A DNA stretch of 64,000 nt from Paenibacillus solani (GTDB taxonomy: Bacteria; Bacillota; Bacilli; Paenibacillales; Paenibacillaceae): contig NZ_LIUT01000001.1 of the NCBI RefSeq assembly GCF_001277345.1, forward strand, positions 727,507-791,506, in the 5' to 3' direction. The position numbers and the translations under genes are program-made. The first letter of the stretch is position 1. Each line of letters begins with the position of its first letter. Below the pieces are notes generated by a model. The model was not told the DNA's origin. It searched no databases and saw nothing but the letters and a program-made list of their open reading frames with translations. Positions 8,809-17,533 of the stretch are shown here, piece by piece.

Positions 8809-10584
8809 ATGAAAAGGACGCATCATTGCGGTCATCTGACAACCGCGAATATTGGAGAAACTGTAACACTGAATGGATGGGTACAAACCCGCCGCGATTT
8901 AGGGGGCGTGCTGTTCATCGATCTTCGTGATCGCAGCGGCATTATGCAAATCGTATTTAACCCGGACTTCTCGGGCGAAGCATTAGCTGTTGCCGATAAG
9001 GTTCGAAGCGAATTTGTGATAGCCGTAACAGGTAAAATCGTCAAGCGTGATCCTGAAACGTTCAACCCGAATCTGCCGACAGGTGAAATTGAAGTTCAAG
9101 TGACGAGCATCGAAGTGCTGAATGCAGCGAAAACACCTCCGTTCTTTATTGAAGACGGTGTGGAAGTGGATGAGCAGCTTCGTTTGAAATATCGATATTT
9201 GGACCTGCGTCGTCCAGAAATGCAAAAAACGCTGATGCTGCGTTCAAAAGCATCGAAAATTTTCCGTGACTTCCTCGATGAGGAGGGTTTTGTAGATGTG
9301 GAAACGCCGATTCTGACCAAGAGCTCCCCGGAAGGTGCGCGCGATTATCTTGTACCTAGTCGTGTACACGCAGGCGAATTCTTTGCGCTTCCGCAATCTC
9401 CGCAAATCTACAAGCAGCTTCTTATGGTGAGCGGACTTGAGCGTTACTACCAAATCGCTCGCTGCTTCCGTGACGAGGATCTGCGGGCTGACCGTCAGCC
9501 TGAGTTTACCCAGGTCGACATCGAGACGTCTTTCATGGACCGCGACGACCTGCTGAACATGATGGAGCAGCTGATGGTGAAGCTGTTCAAGGAAACGATT
9601 GGCGTTGAGCTTGCAACACCGTTCCAGCGGATCAGTTATGCTGATGCTATGGGCAAATACGGATCGGATAAGCCGGATCTCCGCTTTGGTATGGAACTGA
9701 TCGAGATGAACGATATCGTTGCAAGCAGCGGTGTCAAAGTATTCTCTTCCGTCATCGAAAAGGGCGGAGAAGTAAAGTGCTTGAATGCTAAAGGCTGCGG
9801 CACTTGGACACGTAAAGAAATTGACGATTTAGGACCATATGCAGCCCGTTATGGAGCAAAAGGTCTTGCTTGGATTCAAGTGAAAGAAGGCGAATTCAAG
9901 GGACCTATCGTTAAATTCTTCAGCGAGCAGGAAATTGAAGCAGTAAGAGAACGTACAGGAGCCGAAGACGGCGACTTGCTGCTCTTCTCTGCGGATAATA
10001 AAAAAGTGGTAGCCGATGTACTAGGCGCGCTTCGTTTGAAAATCGGACGCCAGCTTGGACTGATTAACGACAACGAATACAAGTTTGCATGGGTGCTGGA
10101 CTTCCCGCTGCTCAGCTATGACGAAGAGGCCAAGCGTTATGTGGCCGAGCACCACCCGTTCACCCGTCCAAGAGACGAGGACCTGGAATTGATGGATACC
10201 GACCCGCTTGCCGTGCGTGCTCAAGCTTATGACATAGTGCTGAACGGATATGAAGTGGGCGGCGGCTCCATGCGGATTTACAAACGCGACATTCAAGAGA
10301 AAATGTTTGCGGCACTCGGCCTGTCTCCTGAAGTGGCGCACGACAAGTTCGGCTACCTTATGGACGCTTTCGAATACGGAACGCCTCCGCACGGCGGAAT
10401 CGCCTTCGGGTTGGACCGTTTGGTGATGCTGCTTGCGGGCCGCACCAACTTGCGTGAAACCATTGCGTTCCCGAAAACAGCAAGCGCAACGGATCTGTTG
10501 ATGGATGCTCCTTCCCAAGTAGACGGAGGACAGTTGGAGCAGCTGCATATCAAACTCGCCAAGAAGCCGGGCGACGAGAAATAA
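8809..10584 (+). CDS. aspS: Aspartyl-tRNA synthetase
   Basis: A 591-residue bacterial-type AspRS: N-terminal OB-fold anticodon-binding domain ([19 protein letters not shown]), class II core with the [11 protein letters not shown] and [11 protein letters not shown] blocks, an inserted GAD domain (about residues 300-420), and motif 3 ([16 protein letters not shown]). Full length. A run with [15 protein letters not shown] near the C-terminus is typical. Whether it is discriminating (Asp only) cannot be settled here; no gatCAB is in the window. Start ATG 8809 follows AAAGGGG. Co-transcribed with hisS under the T-box. Confidence 0.96.
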   Translation: MKRTHHCGHLTTANIGETVTLNGWVQTRRDLGGVLFIDLRDRSGIMQIVFNPDFSGEALAVADKVRSEFVIAVTGKIVKRDPETFNPNLPTGEIEVQVTSIEVLNAAKTPPFFIEDGVEVDEQLRLKYRYLDLRRPEMQKTLMLRSKASKIFRDFLDEEGFVDVETPILTKSSPEGARDYLVPSRVHAGEFFALPQSPQIYKQLLMVSGLERYYQIARCFRDEDLRADRQPEFTQVDIETSFMDRDDLLNMMEQLMVKLFKETIGVELATPFQRISYADAMGKYGSDKPDLRFGMELIEMNDIVASSGVKVFSSVIEKGGEVKCLNAKGCGTWTRKEIDDLGPYAARYGAKGLAWIQVKEGEFKGPIVKFFSEQEIEAVRERTGAEDGDLLLFSADNKKVVADVLGALRLKIGRQLGLINDNEYKFAWVLDFPLLSYDEEAKRYVAEHHPFTRPRDEDLELMDTDPLAVRAQAYDIVLNGYEVGGGSMRIYKRDIQEKMFAALGLSPEVAHDKFGYLMDAFEYGTPPHGGIAFGLDRLVMLLAGRTNLRETIAFPKTASATDLLMDAPSQVDGGQLEQLHIKLAKKPGDEK

Positions 10585-10619
10585 GTCCGTGGTTCTTGAT
10601 AAAGGAGGTTGCTTGAATT

Positions 10620-11375
10620 ATGCTGCACCAATTTTCTCGAACAGAACTAGCTATCGGTCCTGAAGGACTCGATGTGATGAAGAACAGCACGGTAGCTGTG
10701 CTGGGTATCGGAGGGGTAGGGGGCATTGCGGTGGAAGCTCTCGCCCGCTCGGGAATAGGTCGTATCATTCTGATTGACAAAGACGTGGTGGATATCACAA
10801 ACATCAACCGGCAGATCCACGCCTTAACGACAACGGTAGGTCAGAAGAAAGCAGACCTGATGGTTGAACGTGTTAAATTGATAAATCCGGAATGCGATGC
10901 GATCGCCCTGAACATGTTCTATACCGAAGAAACGTATGAAGAGCTGTTTAAGTACGAGCTGGATTATGTCATTGATGCATCGGATACGATTATCTATAAA
11001 GTCCATCTGATTAAGGAATGCTTGCGGCGCAATATTCCCATCATCTCCAGCATGGGGGCGGCCAACAAAATGGATCCGACGAAGTTCCAGGTTGCCGACA
11101 TCTCCAAAACCTCGATGGATCCGATTGCCCGTGTCGTACGTACCAAACTGCGCAAAGACGGCATCAAAAAAGGGGTCAAGGTCGTGTTCTCCCTGGAAGA
11201 ACCGATGAAGCCCCGCCAAGATGTTACAGAGAAGATCGTGCCTGAGAATGCTCCGGAAATCCGGAAAGCGAAGCAGCCGCCGGCAAGCAATGCGTTCGTT
11301 CCGCCTGTGGCCGGTCTGATTATGGTCAGTGTGGCGGTGAAAGAACTGCTCGAAAAAGGCGGCGTCACATTGTAA
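10620..11375 (+). CDS. tcdA: tRNA threonylcarbamoyladenosine dehydratase
   Basis: A 251-residue E1-like enzyme (YrvM/YgdL/CsdL family) that cyclises t6A37 to ct6A in tRNAs reading ANN codons, using ATP. The nucleotide-binding loop GIGGVGGIAVEALARSGIG is at about residues 30-48, followed by the Asp-rich LIDKDVVDITNINRQ block that is characteristic of ThiF/MoeB/TcdA folds. Start ATG 10620 is preceded by AAAGGAGG (10601-10608). It follows aspS by 35 bases, the same order as aspS-yrvM in B. subtilis, and is probably in the T-box operon. Confidence 0.9.
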   Translation: MLHQFSRTELAIGPEGLDVMKNSTVAVLGIGGVGGIAVEALARSGIGRIILIDKDVVDITNINRQIHALTTTVGQKKADLMVERVKLINPECDAIALNMFYTEETYEELFKYELDYVIDASDTIIYKVHLIKECLRRNIPIISSMGAANKMDPTKFQVADISKTSMDPIARVVRTKLRKDGIKKGVKVVFSLEEPMKPRQDVTEKIVPENAPEIRKAKQPPASNAFVPPVAGLIMVSVAVKELLEKGGVTL

Positions 11376-11383
11376 GGAGGCAC

Positions 11384-11508
11384 CCAGCCATACTTGTCAG
11401 TGTGAGTACGATAGACAATTCATAAGGCTGGACTTACAAAACCTTTGGCAAGGTTTAGAAGCTTATTCAAACGCAGTGTCTCATGATGAATGGGATGCTG
11501 CGTTTTTA
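11384..11508 (+). ncRNA. Candidate structured RNA (three hairpins ending in a terminator)
   Basis: Just after tcdA comes CCAGCC (11384-11389) pairing with GGCTGG (11426-11431), enclosing TTGTC/GACAA (11394-11398 / 11414-11418). Next is a perfect 7-bp hairpin AAACCTT-tggc-AAGGTTT (11439-11456), then the terminator at 11469-11508. AAGGAGG at 11374-11380 overlaps the tcdA stop but no ORF of useful length follows. It could be a 3'UTR-derived small RNA or a leader; no known family was recognised. Confidence 0.35.
11469..11508 (+). terminator. Terminator after tcdA
   Basis: AACGCAG / CTGCGTT stem continued, after a TG/TG internal mismatch, by TCTCAT / ATGGGA, then TTTTT. Confidence 0.8.
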
Positions 11509-11588
11509 CTGCCTTCAGGAGCGAAAAATAGAAAACAGGACGATAAATTCCCTGTAACAGAACTACGCTAGTATATCCCTGCCGGTTG

Positions 11589-11597
11589 TGCTACAAT
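11589..11597 (+). promoter_or_regulatory. Possible extended -10 promoter of helD
   Basis: TGCTACAAT fits the extended -10 form TGnTATAAT with one mismatch; no good -35 is present. It lies 78 bases before helD, after the tcdA terminator. Confidence 0.35.
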
Positions 11598-11674
11598 GGA
11601 ACTCCTTTTTGTGTCACGGTCCTAAAGCCAGACTTTCGATGCGAAAAAATATGTTTCTTAGGAGGTAACTGAAA

Positions 11675-13846
11675 GTGTCAGAATCTTTTCAAAGTGCCTA
11701 TCAAGAAGAAGAGTCAAGATTAAACGAGGTTATCGTTGAAATTGACCGTCAGCTTGAACGTTTGCGCGGGATTCCAGTTTATACGGGTCATGATTTTACG
11801 GAGCAGGTGCTTGAAGCTGGTCGGGAAGAGAAACGCCAGGCCCTTGCCAAAAGTTTGCCGGAGCCTTACTTCGGAAGGCTGGATTTTCAGGAAAATGGAA
11901 CCGGAGCAAAGAAACCGCTCTACATTGGAAAAATTGGCTTCGATAAGGAAGACGCCGGGGATCACCCGATGGTGATTGATTGGCGGGCTCCGGTTGCGAG
12001 TTTATTTTATTCATTTACGGGCGGTACCGATCCTGCATCATTCGAAGCACCCGAGGGCATCATCGAAGGGCTCGTGTACTTAAAACGTAACGTCGTGATC
12101 CGCAAGCAAATCCTGGAGCGGGTATCGGACACATACAATCGGGAAAGTGGCGGACCTGCCGTATCCGACGAGTTTCTGGTTTACCGTCTCGGGGAGAACA
12201 AGGATAACCGCCTGCGTGATATTGTCTCAACGATTCAGGCGGAGCAGGATAAAATTATTCGGGCAGCGAAGAACACGGCACTGATCATCCAGGGTGTTGC
12301 GGGAAGCGGTAAAACGACGGTAGCGCTTCATCGGCTGGCTTATTTGCTGTATCAGTACAAGGAGCAGGTTCATGCGGAGAAAATGATTATTTTTGCACCG
12401 AACCTGATGTTTCTGGATTACATATCCGATGTGCTGCCAGAGCTCGGAGTTGGCGATATCCAGCAGCGAACTTTTAGTGATTGGGCGGCGGAGCTGCTTG
12501 GCATCGAGCTGTACCGAGGAGATCATGCCGAGACACTTCACCGATGGTTTGAGACGGAACCAGGTCAGGGAACACCGGATATTGACGATCATGTTAGCGG
12601 ACGATATAAAGGCTCCTTACATTTGATGAGGCTTGTCCGCCGTTTCGTTGAACGCATGGAAGGCAATGCCCTTCCGGATGAGGATTTTACGCCTTGGGAT
12701 GGGGCAGTCCTAAAGCGGGAAACGATAGCTGAGTGGTTCGAACAGGAATACAAGCCGTATCCGCTTGCCAAACGGAGGGAGCGGCTGCTTGCCCGGCTTC
12801 ATCGATGGATTGAAATGGAGCTGAAGAAAGTCTCTACAGGGGCTGTGATGAAGGAACGGAAGAAGAAAGCGGCCCAGCGGGAAAAAGCGTACGGTAACCG
12901 TTGGCCAAAATTCGAGCCGCTCGCCCTGTATAAACAGCTGTTTGGAGCGTCCAAGGCAGCCGGGGCTTGGGTAGAGGAGCTGTCTGCAGAAATTCCGGCA
13001 GATGTGCTTCTCGCCACGCGAAAGGATCTGAAGAAAAATATCGTTCGGGAAGAGGATCTGCCTGCGCTGCTGTATTTCCACTGCCTGCTTAATGATATTA
13101 CGGGCGAGCAGCGGTTTGACCATATCGTCATTGATGAGGCACAGGATTTCTCCCCGTTTCAGGTTGCTGTGCTGGATTTGTTCGTTAGAGGTCACTCCTT
13201 TACCATTCTTGGTGATCTGTCACAGGGTATTCATGCTTATCGCGGCGTTCATGCATGGGAAGAAATGAGCTCCTTGTTCCAAGAAGGGGAGACTGCCTAT
13301 TTTGCCCTGACGCGAAGCTATCGGTCTACCATGGAGATCATTGAATTTGCCAACGGCATTCTGGAAAAAGGTGTTAGCAGCGATCTGCTTGCAGTTCCGG
13401 TATTCCGGAGCGGGGATGCGGTCCGTCTGATCCCTTACGGCTCCAGCGAATCCAGGGTGAAGGATCTAGAGCGGGCGATGGAGTCTCTGATGGCGAAGGA
13501 TTATCGTACCGTTTCAATTCTGACGCGGACCCTGCGCGAGGCGGAGGAGCTGCACGGTGTACTGCGAGAGAAGTGGCCTGAACTGAACCTGATTGATGGC
13601 AGTGAAGGGACATACCAGGGCGGATATTCGGTGCTGCCGGTCTATTTGTCTAAAGGCCTTGAATTCGATGCGGTCATTGTTGCGGATGCAGATACGGAGC
13701 ACTATGCGGAGAAAGCTTGGGATGCCAAGCTAATGTATGTAGGATGTACGCGGGCACTGCATGAGCTGTGGCTGCTGCATGGTGAAGAGCGTCCTTCTTA
13801 TGTGACGGTCGAAGCACAGGATATAACAGCGATCGGCTGGCCGTGA
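11675..13846 (+). CDS. helD: HelD-type RNA polymerase recycling helicase (UvrD/Rep-like)
   Basis: A 723-residue superfamily 1 ATPase of the HelD group, which in B. subtilis binds RNA polymerase and removes stalled complexes from DNA. The N-terminus is a charged coiled-coil (about residues 1-60), as expected for the arm that enters the secondary channel. Walker A is QGVAGSGKTTVALHR (near residue 207), Walker B VIDEAQDFSPFQ (near 485), and the helicase motifs LTRSYRS and LSKGLEFDAVIV follow. Length is close to B. subtilis HelD. The start is GTG 11675 with AGGAGG 8-9 bases upstream. It appears to be transcribed alone. Confidence 0.88.
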   Translation: MSESFQSAYQEEESRLNEVIVEIDRQLERLRGIPVYTGHDFTEQVLEAGREEKRQALAKSLPEPYFGRLDFQENGTGAKKPLYIGKIGFDKEDAGDHPMVIDWRAPVASLFYSFTGGTDPASFEAPEGIIEGLVYLKRNVVIRKQILERVSDTYNRESGGPAVSDEFLVYRLGENKDNRLRDIVSTIQAEQDKIIRAAKNTALIIQGVAGSGKTTVALHRLAYLLYQYKEQVHAEKMIIFAPNLMFLDYISDVLPELGVGDIQQRTFSDWAAELLGIELYRGDHAETLHRWFETEPGQGTPDIDDHVSGRYKGSLHLMRLVRRFVERMEGNALPDEDFTPWDGAVLKRETIAEWFEQEYKPYPLAKRRERLLARLHRWIEMELKKVSTGAVMKERKKKAAQREKAYGNRWPKFEPLALYKQLFGASKAAGAWVEELSAEIPADVLLATRKDLKKNIVREEDLPALLYFHCLLNDITGEQRFDHIVIDEAQDFSPFQVAVLDLFVRGHSFTILGDLSQGIHAYRGVHAWEEMSSLFQEGETAYFALTRSYRSTMEIIEFANGILEKGVSSDLLAVPVFRSGDAVRLIPYGSSESRVKDLERAMESLMAKDYRTVSILTRTLREAEELHGVLREKWPELNLIDGSEGTYQGGYSVLPVYLSKGLEFDAVIVADADTEHYAEKAWDAKLMYVGCTRALHELWLLHGEERPSYVTVEAQDITAIGWP

Positions 13847-13934
13847 GCAAATGGATACAGCAAGAAATGGACAAATATAAATTGATTGTTTGGTAGCATA
13901 TAACATAAGTAAATACGGATACGAGAGCAGGGAA

Positions 13935-13981
13935 AGCCCCTGAAGTTTGCGGTCATTGTATGCACCGCTTCTTCAGGGGCT
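13935..13981 (+). other. Long hairpin downstream of helD
   Basis: AGCCCCTGAAG (13935-13945) pairs perfectly with CTTCAGGGGCT (13971-13981), and the loop holds an inner GCGGT/ACCGC pair. There is no T-run, so it is an untypical terminator or an RNA-stabilising 3' hairpin. Confidence 0.5.
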
Positions 13982-14222
13982 ACTTCCATACAGGCAGGGG
14001 TTTCACTTTGACCTGTTCAAAACCCTAAGGGCAAGCATTCTATCCCAGCATCCGGTACGGATCGCCGAGATGATCACTATACGATATTAGCGGTTTGAAA
14101 TCATTTACATATATATTACCTATTGGTATATTTAAGGGACATTTGATGTGAAATGTATATAAATGCTAAGAAGCTCCAGAAATATCTTCTCCTTATAGTT
14201 CATGAGCAATGGAGGTTATATG
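13982..14222. other. Intergenic, AT-rich, no clear feature
   Basis: Between the hairpin after helD and the next gene. The last 140 bases are very AT-rich. No convincing promoter pair, repeat or ORF was found. Confidence 0.6.
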
Positions 14223-14594
14223 ATGAGGATCATCTCAGTTTTAATGATCGTACAAGGAGTATTCTACTTAATAACGGGCATAGGAAATATACTCAGAGGA
14301 GATGAGCTGCTATTACTTAATAATGAACTGCATACTAACTTTAACTATTTGTTTATTGTAATTGGTTTTTTAATAGTGCTAAGTGGATTAGGCATTTGGT
14401 TCAGAAGGGAATTTTCATACTTATTAACACTCTTCATATATGGAAAATTAATTTTATATAGTGTTGGTGTTCTATTCTATTCAATAATAATTGATTTCAA
14501 TTTAAATTTTCCAAGCACAATACTTTTGATTATAGTGATAATCTATTTCACTATTGTTTTTATATACACAAAGCGAAATTATAGATTTAAATAA
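14223..14594 (+). CDS. Hypothetical four-helix membrane protein
   Basis: A 123-residue, very hydrophobic protein with four predicted membrane segments (about residues 3-22, 38-57, 64-86 and 95-113) and a basic tail ending KRNYRFK. No domain recognised. ATG 14223 is preferred: GGAGG at 14211-14215 is 7 bases upstream (ATG 14220 is an alternative). The gene is far more AT-rich than its neighbours and uses ATA, TTA and AAT codons often, so it may be acquired or fast-evolving. Ended by the hairpin at 14655-14700. Confidence 0.65.
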   Translation: MRIISVLMIVQGVFYLITGIGNILRGDELLLLNNELHTNFNYLFIVIGFLIVLSGLGIWFRREFSYLLTLFIYGKLILYSVGVLFYSIIIDFNLNFPSTILLIIVIIYFTIVFIYTKRNYRFK

Positions 14595-14654
14595 ATGCTA
14601 ATGCGACTGCAACTGCTGTTAGACTCTTGAATGTCTATAGAAAAAATTGAACAT

Positions 14655-14700
14655 CCCGCAGGGATTCACATGACATGTGTACCCCCCTGCGGGTCTTTTT
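14655..14700 (+). terminator. Terminator after the four-helix protein gene
   Basis: CCCGCAGGG (14655-14663) and CCCTGCGGG (14685-14693) pair, with inner CACATG/CATGTG, followed by TCTTTTT. Confidence 0.85.
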
Positions 14701-14712
14701 GTTGTGGGAAGA

Positions 14713-14841
14713 TTAACCAAGCATTTGGTAGGAGGAGCCTAAATTTTCGATGAATCGGATCAAGGTCCAAACGGCGAGGATGGAAAGTGCAGCTGCTAAG
14801 CTGATGTATAGAATCAATTTCCGCTTAGATTTCCGTTTCAA
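14713..14841 (-). CDS. Small single-helix membrane protein, hypothetical
   Basis: Predicted 42-residue product with a very basic N-terminus (MKRKSKRK), one membrane helix (LILYISLAAALSILAVWTLI) and a short polar tail. TTG 14841 is preferred because GAAGGAAGG lies 8 bases upstream; an in-frame ATG at 14898 would overlap the preceding gene and give 61 residues with an unlikely-looking N-terminus. It lies directly downstream of the 93-residue membrane protein gene on the same strand, probably one transcript. Function unknown. Confidence 0.4.
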   Translation of the reverse strand: MKRKSKRKLILYISLAAALSILAVWTLIRFIENLGSSYQMLG

Positions 14842-14881
14842 ATCAATAGCCTTCCTTCGTGTTGTAGTGGAATGATACGAC

Positions 14882-15163
14882 TTATAACAACACCTCATCG
14901 TCTTCCTCATTTCGAATGCCCTGCTTATACTCATAGAGAATAATGGATGAACGGACGAAGGCATACAGGCCGAGCAGGAACTGCAGGATGAGGAGTGCAT
15001 AGAGAAGGTTTATCGGTAGCTTCTCATCTTCGAGGTAATCTGGCCCATAGATATCCTTAAAAAGCTTGTGTTGATAAACATAGGTATAGAGTGTAAGTAA
15101 ACTGATTCCCATATGGGCAGCCCCGTTAAATAAATTACGTTTGGACTTCTTGCGAGTCGTCAT
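14882..15163 (-). CDS. Hypothetical two-helix membrane protein
   Basis: A 93-residue protein with a basic N-terminus (MTTRKKSKRN), two hydrophobic segments (about residues 10-27 and 50-72) and an acidic C-terminus (NEEDDEVLL). No domain recognised. ATG 15163 is set by TTAGGAG 7 bases upstream on the minus strand; GTG 15169 is too close to it. It and the small gene downstream face rarA divergently. Charge distribution favours the N-terminus inside the cell. Confidence 0.65.
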   Translation of the reverse strand: MTTRKKSKRNLFNGAAHMGISLLTLYTYVYQHKLFKDIYGPDYLEDEKLPINLLYALLILQFLLGLYAFVRSSIILYEYKQGIRNEEDDEVLL

Positions 15164-15367
15164 AGTCACTCTCCTAAAGTAACGATGCTATATAATTTCT
15201 TATAATCTATAACGCTCCGGGTAATAAAAAGTTGGTTATCATGTTAAACCAAGCAGCGAATAGGGCTCCTGCAGGCGTTCAGAAATCGATTATGATATGA
15301 TAGGGAGTGGATGATTGGATTGTAACGGCTTGCTTAACATAGATATCAGACAAGGAAGTGTAGCTAA

Positions 15368-16675
15368 ATGGACTTATTCAGTTACGGACGGGAAGCCGAC
15401 CGGGATTCAAGGCTGTTGGCCGACCGGATGCGGCCTTCCTCGCTGGATGAATATATAGGACAAGAACATATTATCGGACCGGGAAAGCTCCTTCGGCGAG
15501 CAATCGAAGCGGATCAGGTCTCCTCTATTCTGTTGTACGGGCCACCTGGATGCGGCAAAACGACGCTTGCACATATTATCTCACAGCAAACGAAGGGGTA
15601 CTTCGTTCGGCTGAATGCGGTGGAAGCTTCGGTTAAGGACGTCCGGGAGGTCATTGAGCAAGCCCAGAGCAACCGCAGTCTGTACGGCACCAAAACAATC
15701 CTGTTTCTGGATGAGGTTCATCGCTTTAACAGCTCAAGACAGGACGCGCTGCTGCCTGCGGTAGAGAACGGGACGATCATCTTTATCGGAGCGACAACGG
15801 AGAATCCATTCCATTATGTGAATGGGGCCTTGATGAGCCGTTCGACGTTATTTCAATTAGAGCCGCTGACCAAGGAGCATTCCTTGATCGCCATGCAGCG
15901 TGCGCTGACGGATCCAGACAAGGGACTGGGCTATATGAACTTGAAAGCGGATCACGAAGCACTGGAGCATATTGCAACCATGGCCAATGGTGACATCCGC
16001 CGCGCTCTGAACGCTCTTGAATTAGCGGCCATGACCACGCCACCGGATGAAAGCGGAGCGGTTCATATTACACTTGAAGTGGCTGAGGAATCAATCCGCA
16101 AGCCGCTCGTCAAGGCGGACGAGTCCACGCAATATGATGTGCTTTCTGCCTTCCATAAGAGCATTCGAGGTTCCAGTGATGCTGCCTTGTTCTGGTTCTT
16201 ATATGCAGTTGAAAAGTTAGGGATGGACCCGATGGTATTCATTCGGCGGCTCATCGCTGCAAGCAGCGAGGATATCGGACTTGCCAACCCGCAGGCTATG
16301 GTTCAGGCAGTCAGCGCGCTTGATGCATACCGGAACAACGGCTGGCCGGAAGCGAAGCTGAACGTGATACAAGCGATTCTGTTCGCAGTAGAAAGTCCGA
16401 AGTCCAACGCGGTTGTGGAAGCGATATCCCGGGCGATGTCCGCCATGGATGAAGTGAAATCTGCGGAGGTTCCCCTTCATCTGCGTGATGCACATTATTC
16501 AGGGGCGGTGAAGCTGGGACATGTCGGTTATAAGTACCCGCACGATTATCCGAGCCATTATGTGAAGCAGGAATATTTACCAAAGGAGCTCTCCCGCCGG
16601 GTGTTCTATCAGGCGACGGAGCAGGGGAACGAAGCTAAGATCGCACACAATCAGCGTTTGCGACGTGAAGAATAG
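15368..16675 (+). CDS. rarA: Replication-associated recombination protein A (AAA+ ATPase)
   Basis: A 435-residue RarA/MgsA/WRNIP1-family clamp-loader-like ATPase acting at stalled replication forks. Walker A YGPPGCGKTTLAH is at about residue 57, Walker B LFLDEVHRFN near 112, sensor 1 IGATTENPFH near 140, and the family-specific tetramerisation domain (SEDIGLANPQAM, YKYPHDYP) is at the C-terminus. AAGGAAG lies 9 bases before ATG 15368. In Bacillus rarA neighbours cymR; here nrdDG and an inverted mnmA lie between them. Confidence 0.95.
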   Translation: MDLFSYGREADRDSRLLADRMRPSSLDEYIGQEHIIGPGKLLRRAIEADQVSSILLYGPPGCGKTTLAHIISQQTKGYFVRLNAVEASVKDVREVIEQAQSNRSLYGTKTILFLDEVHRFNSSRQDALLPAVENGTIIFIGATTENPFHYVNGALMSRSTLFQLEPLTKEHSLIAMQRALTDPDKGLGYMNLKADHEALEHIATMANGDIRRALNALELAAMTTPPDESGAVHITLEVAEESIRKPLVKADESTQYDVLSAFHKSIRGSSDAALFWFLYAVEKLGMDPMVFIRRLIAASSEDIGLANPQAMVQAVSALDAYRNNGWPEAKLNVIQAILFAVESPKSNAVVEAISRAMSAMDEVKSAEVPLHLRDAHYSGAVKLGHVGYKYPHDYPSHYVKQEYLPKELSRRVFYQATEQGNEAKIAHNQRLRREE

Positions 16676-16734
16676 AGCAGTTCAGCAACGAGGGATATAT
16701 GACCGAGAATTTAGTTAAATGGAGGAAACGAAAG

Positions 16735-17271
16735 ATGAAAACAGGTAAGAAACGGTTTGTTATCCTGCTGCTGTCCGTCGGTCTTATGCTGAGCGGCTGT
16801 TCGGGAAAAAGCGCCCAGGAGCAGGTCTCAAATGGACAGGCAACCGAGGCAGCGCATGAACACGGTCATCAGATGCAGCTGCCTAATGGGGATATCCAGG
16901 AGGCAACAGCCTCGATTGATGAGCTGCCTGCCTTTTTGAAGAGCCAGACCAGCGAGCTCCAAACTATTTATGCCCTATCTGCCCAGGTGAGTGACGTCCT
17001 TAAGTATATTCCTTGTTACTGCGGCTGCGGCGACAGCGCGGGCCATGAGAGCAACCTAAATTGTTTTATTGATGAAATCCAGGAGGACGGGACCGTAGTA
17101 TGGGATGATCACGGAACCCGCTGCGGGGTGTGCTTGGACATTGCTGTGGAATCGGCCAAAATGAGCAGTGAGGGCATGAAGCTGACGGATATCCGAGCTG
17201 CGATCGACGAGAAATACAGCACCGGCTATGCAAAGCCGACACCAACTCCGATGCCGCCTGTAGAGAATTAA
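16735..17271 (+). CDS. PCYCGC-motif lipoprotein
   Basis: A 178-residue predicted lipoprotein. The N-terminal signal MKTGKKRFVILLLSVGLMLSGC has a lipobox LSGC with Cys22 as the lipidation site. The mature part has the defining PCYCGCG motif plus a downstream CGVC, like the family of unknown function named for PCYCGC (Pfam DUF4889/PF13798 from memory). The five closely spaced cysteines could bind a metal or take part in thiol chemistry; that is inference. A His-rich AAHEHGHQ stretch follows the signal. GGAGG at 16721-16725 sets ATG 16735. It has its own terminator, 40 bases after the stop. Confidence 0.8.
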   Translation: MKTGKKRFVILLLSVGLMLSGCSGKSAQEQVSNGQATEAAHEHGHQMQLPNGDIQEATASIDELPAFLKSQTSELQTIYALSAQVSDVLKYIPCYCGCGDSAGHESNLNCFIDEIQEDGTVVWDDHGTRCGVCLDIAVESAKMSSEGMKLTDIRAAIDEKYSTGYAKPTPTPMPPVEN

Positions 17272-17302
17272 TTCAAAATGGATTTACCAAACAAACAGGT
17301 AA

Positions 17303-17337
17303 CCACTACGATCGGATAGATCGTAGTGATTTTTTTA
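17303..17337 (+). terminator. Terminator after the PCYCGC lipoprotein gene
   Basis: CACTACGATC (17304-17313) / GATCGTAGTG (17319-17328), perfect 10 bp with GGATA loop, then a seven-T run. Confidence 0.9.
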
Positions 17338-17454
17338 TATATAGAGAATACGCTCCACAAAGCGCTCGTATCGTTTCATTTCTCTTTTAATTCGGCTGTT
17401 TTATGTCTACTTCTGAGGAGTTTAAGATCTTGTTATGATTTTCCTCACAGCAGA

Positions 17455-17470
17455 TTACTATATATAGATG
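17455..17470 (+). promoter_or_regulatory. NrdR box 1
   Basis: TTACTATATATAGATG resembles the NrdR box ACACWATATATWGTGT around the core CTATATATAG (17458-17467). With box 2 it lies 31 bp centre to centre, about three helical turns, as in known nrd operators. Confidence 0.75.
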
Positions 17471-17485
17471 TAAATTTGTGAAATG

Positions 17486-17501
17486 AATCTATATATAGTA
17501 A
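17486..17501 (+). promoter_or_regulatory. NrdR box 2
   Basis: AATCTATATATAGTAA carries the same ten-base core CTATATATAG (17489-17498), 15 bp from box 1. Both lie within 80 bases of nrdD, so ATP/dATP-loaded NrdR would repress the operon. Confidence 0.75.
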
Positions 17502-17533
17502 TTAGAATTTGGTAAAAGGAGAGGATCGATTTC

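Noticed and set aside
14113..14132. TACC-TATT-GGTA palindrome as a regulator site
   Set aside because: Only four base pairs pair and flanking bases do not extend the symmetry.
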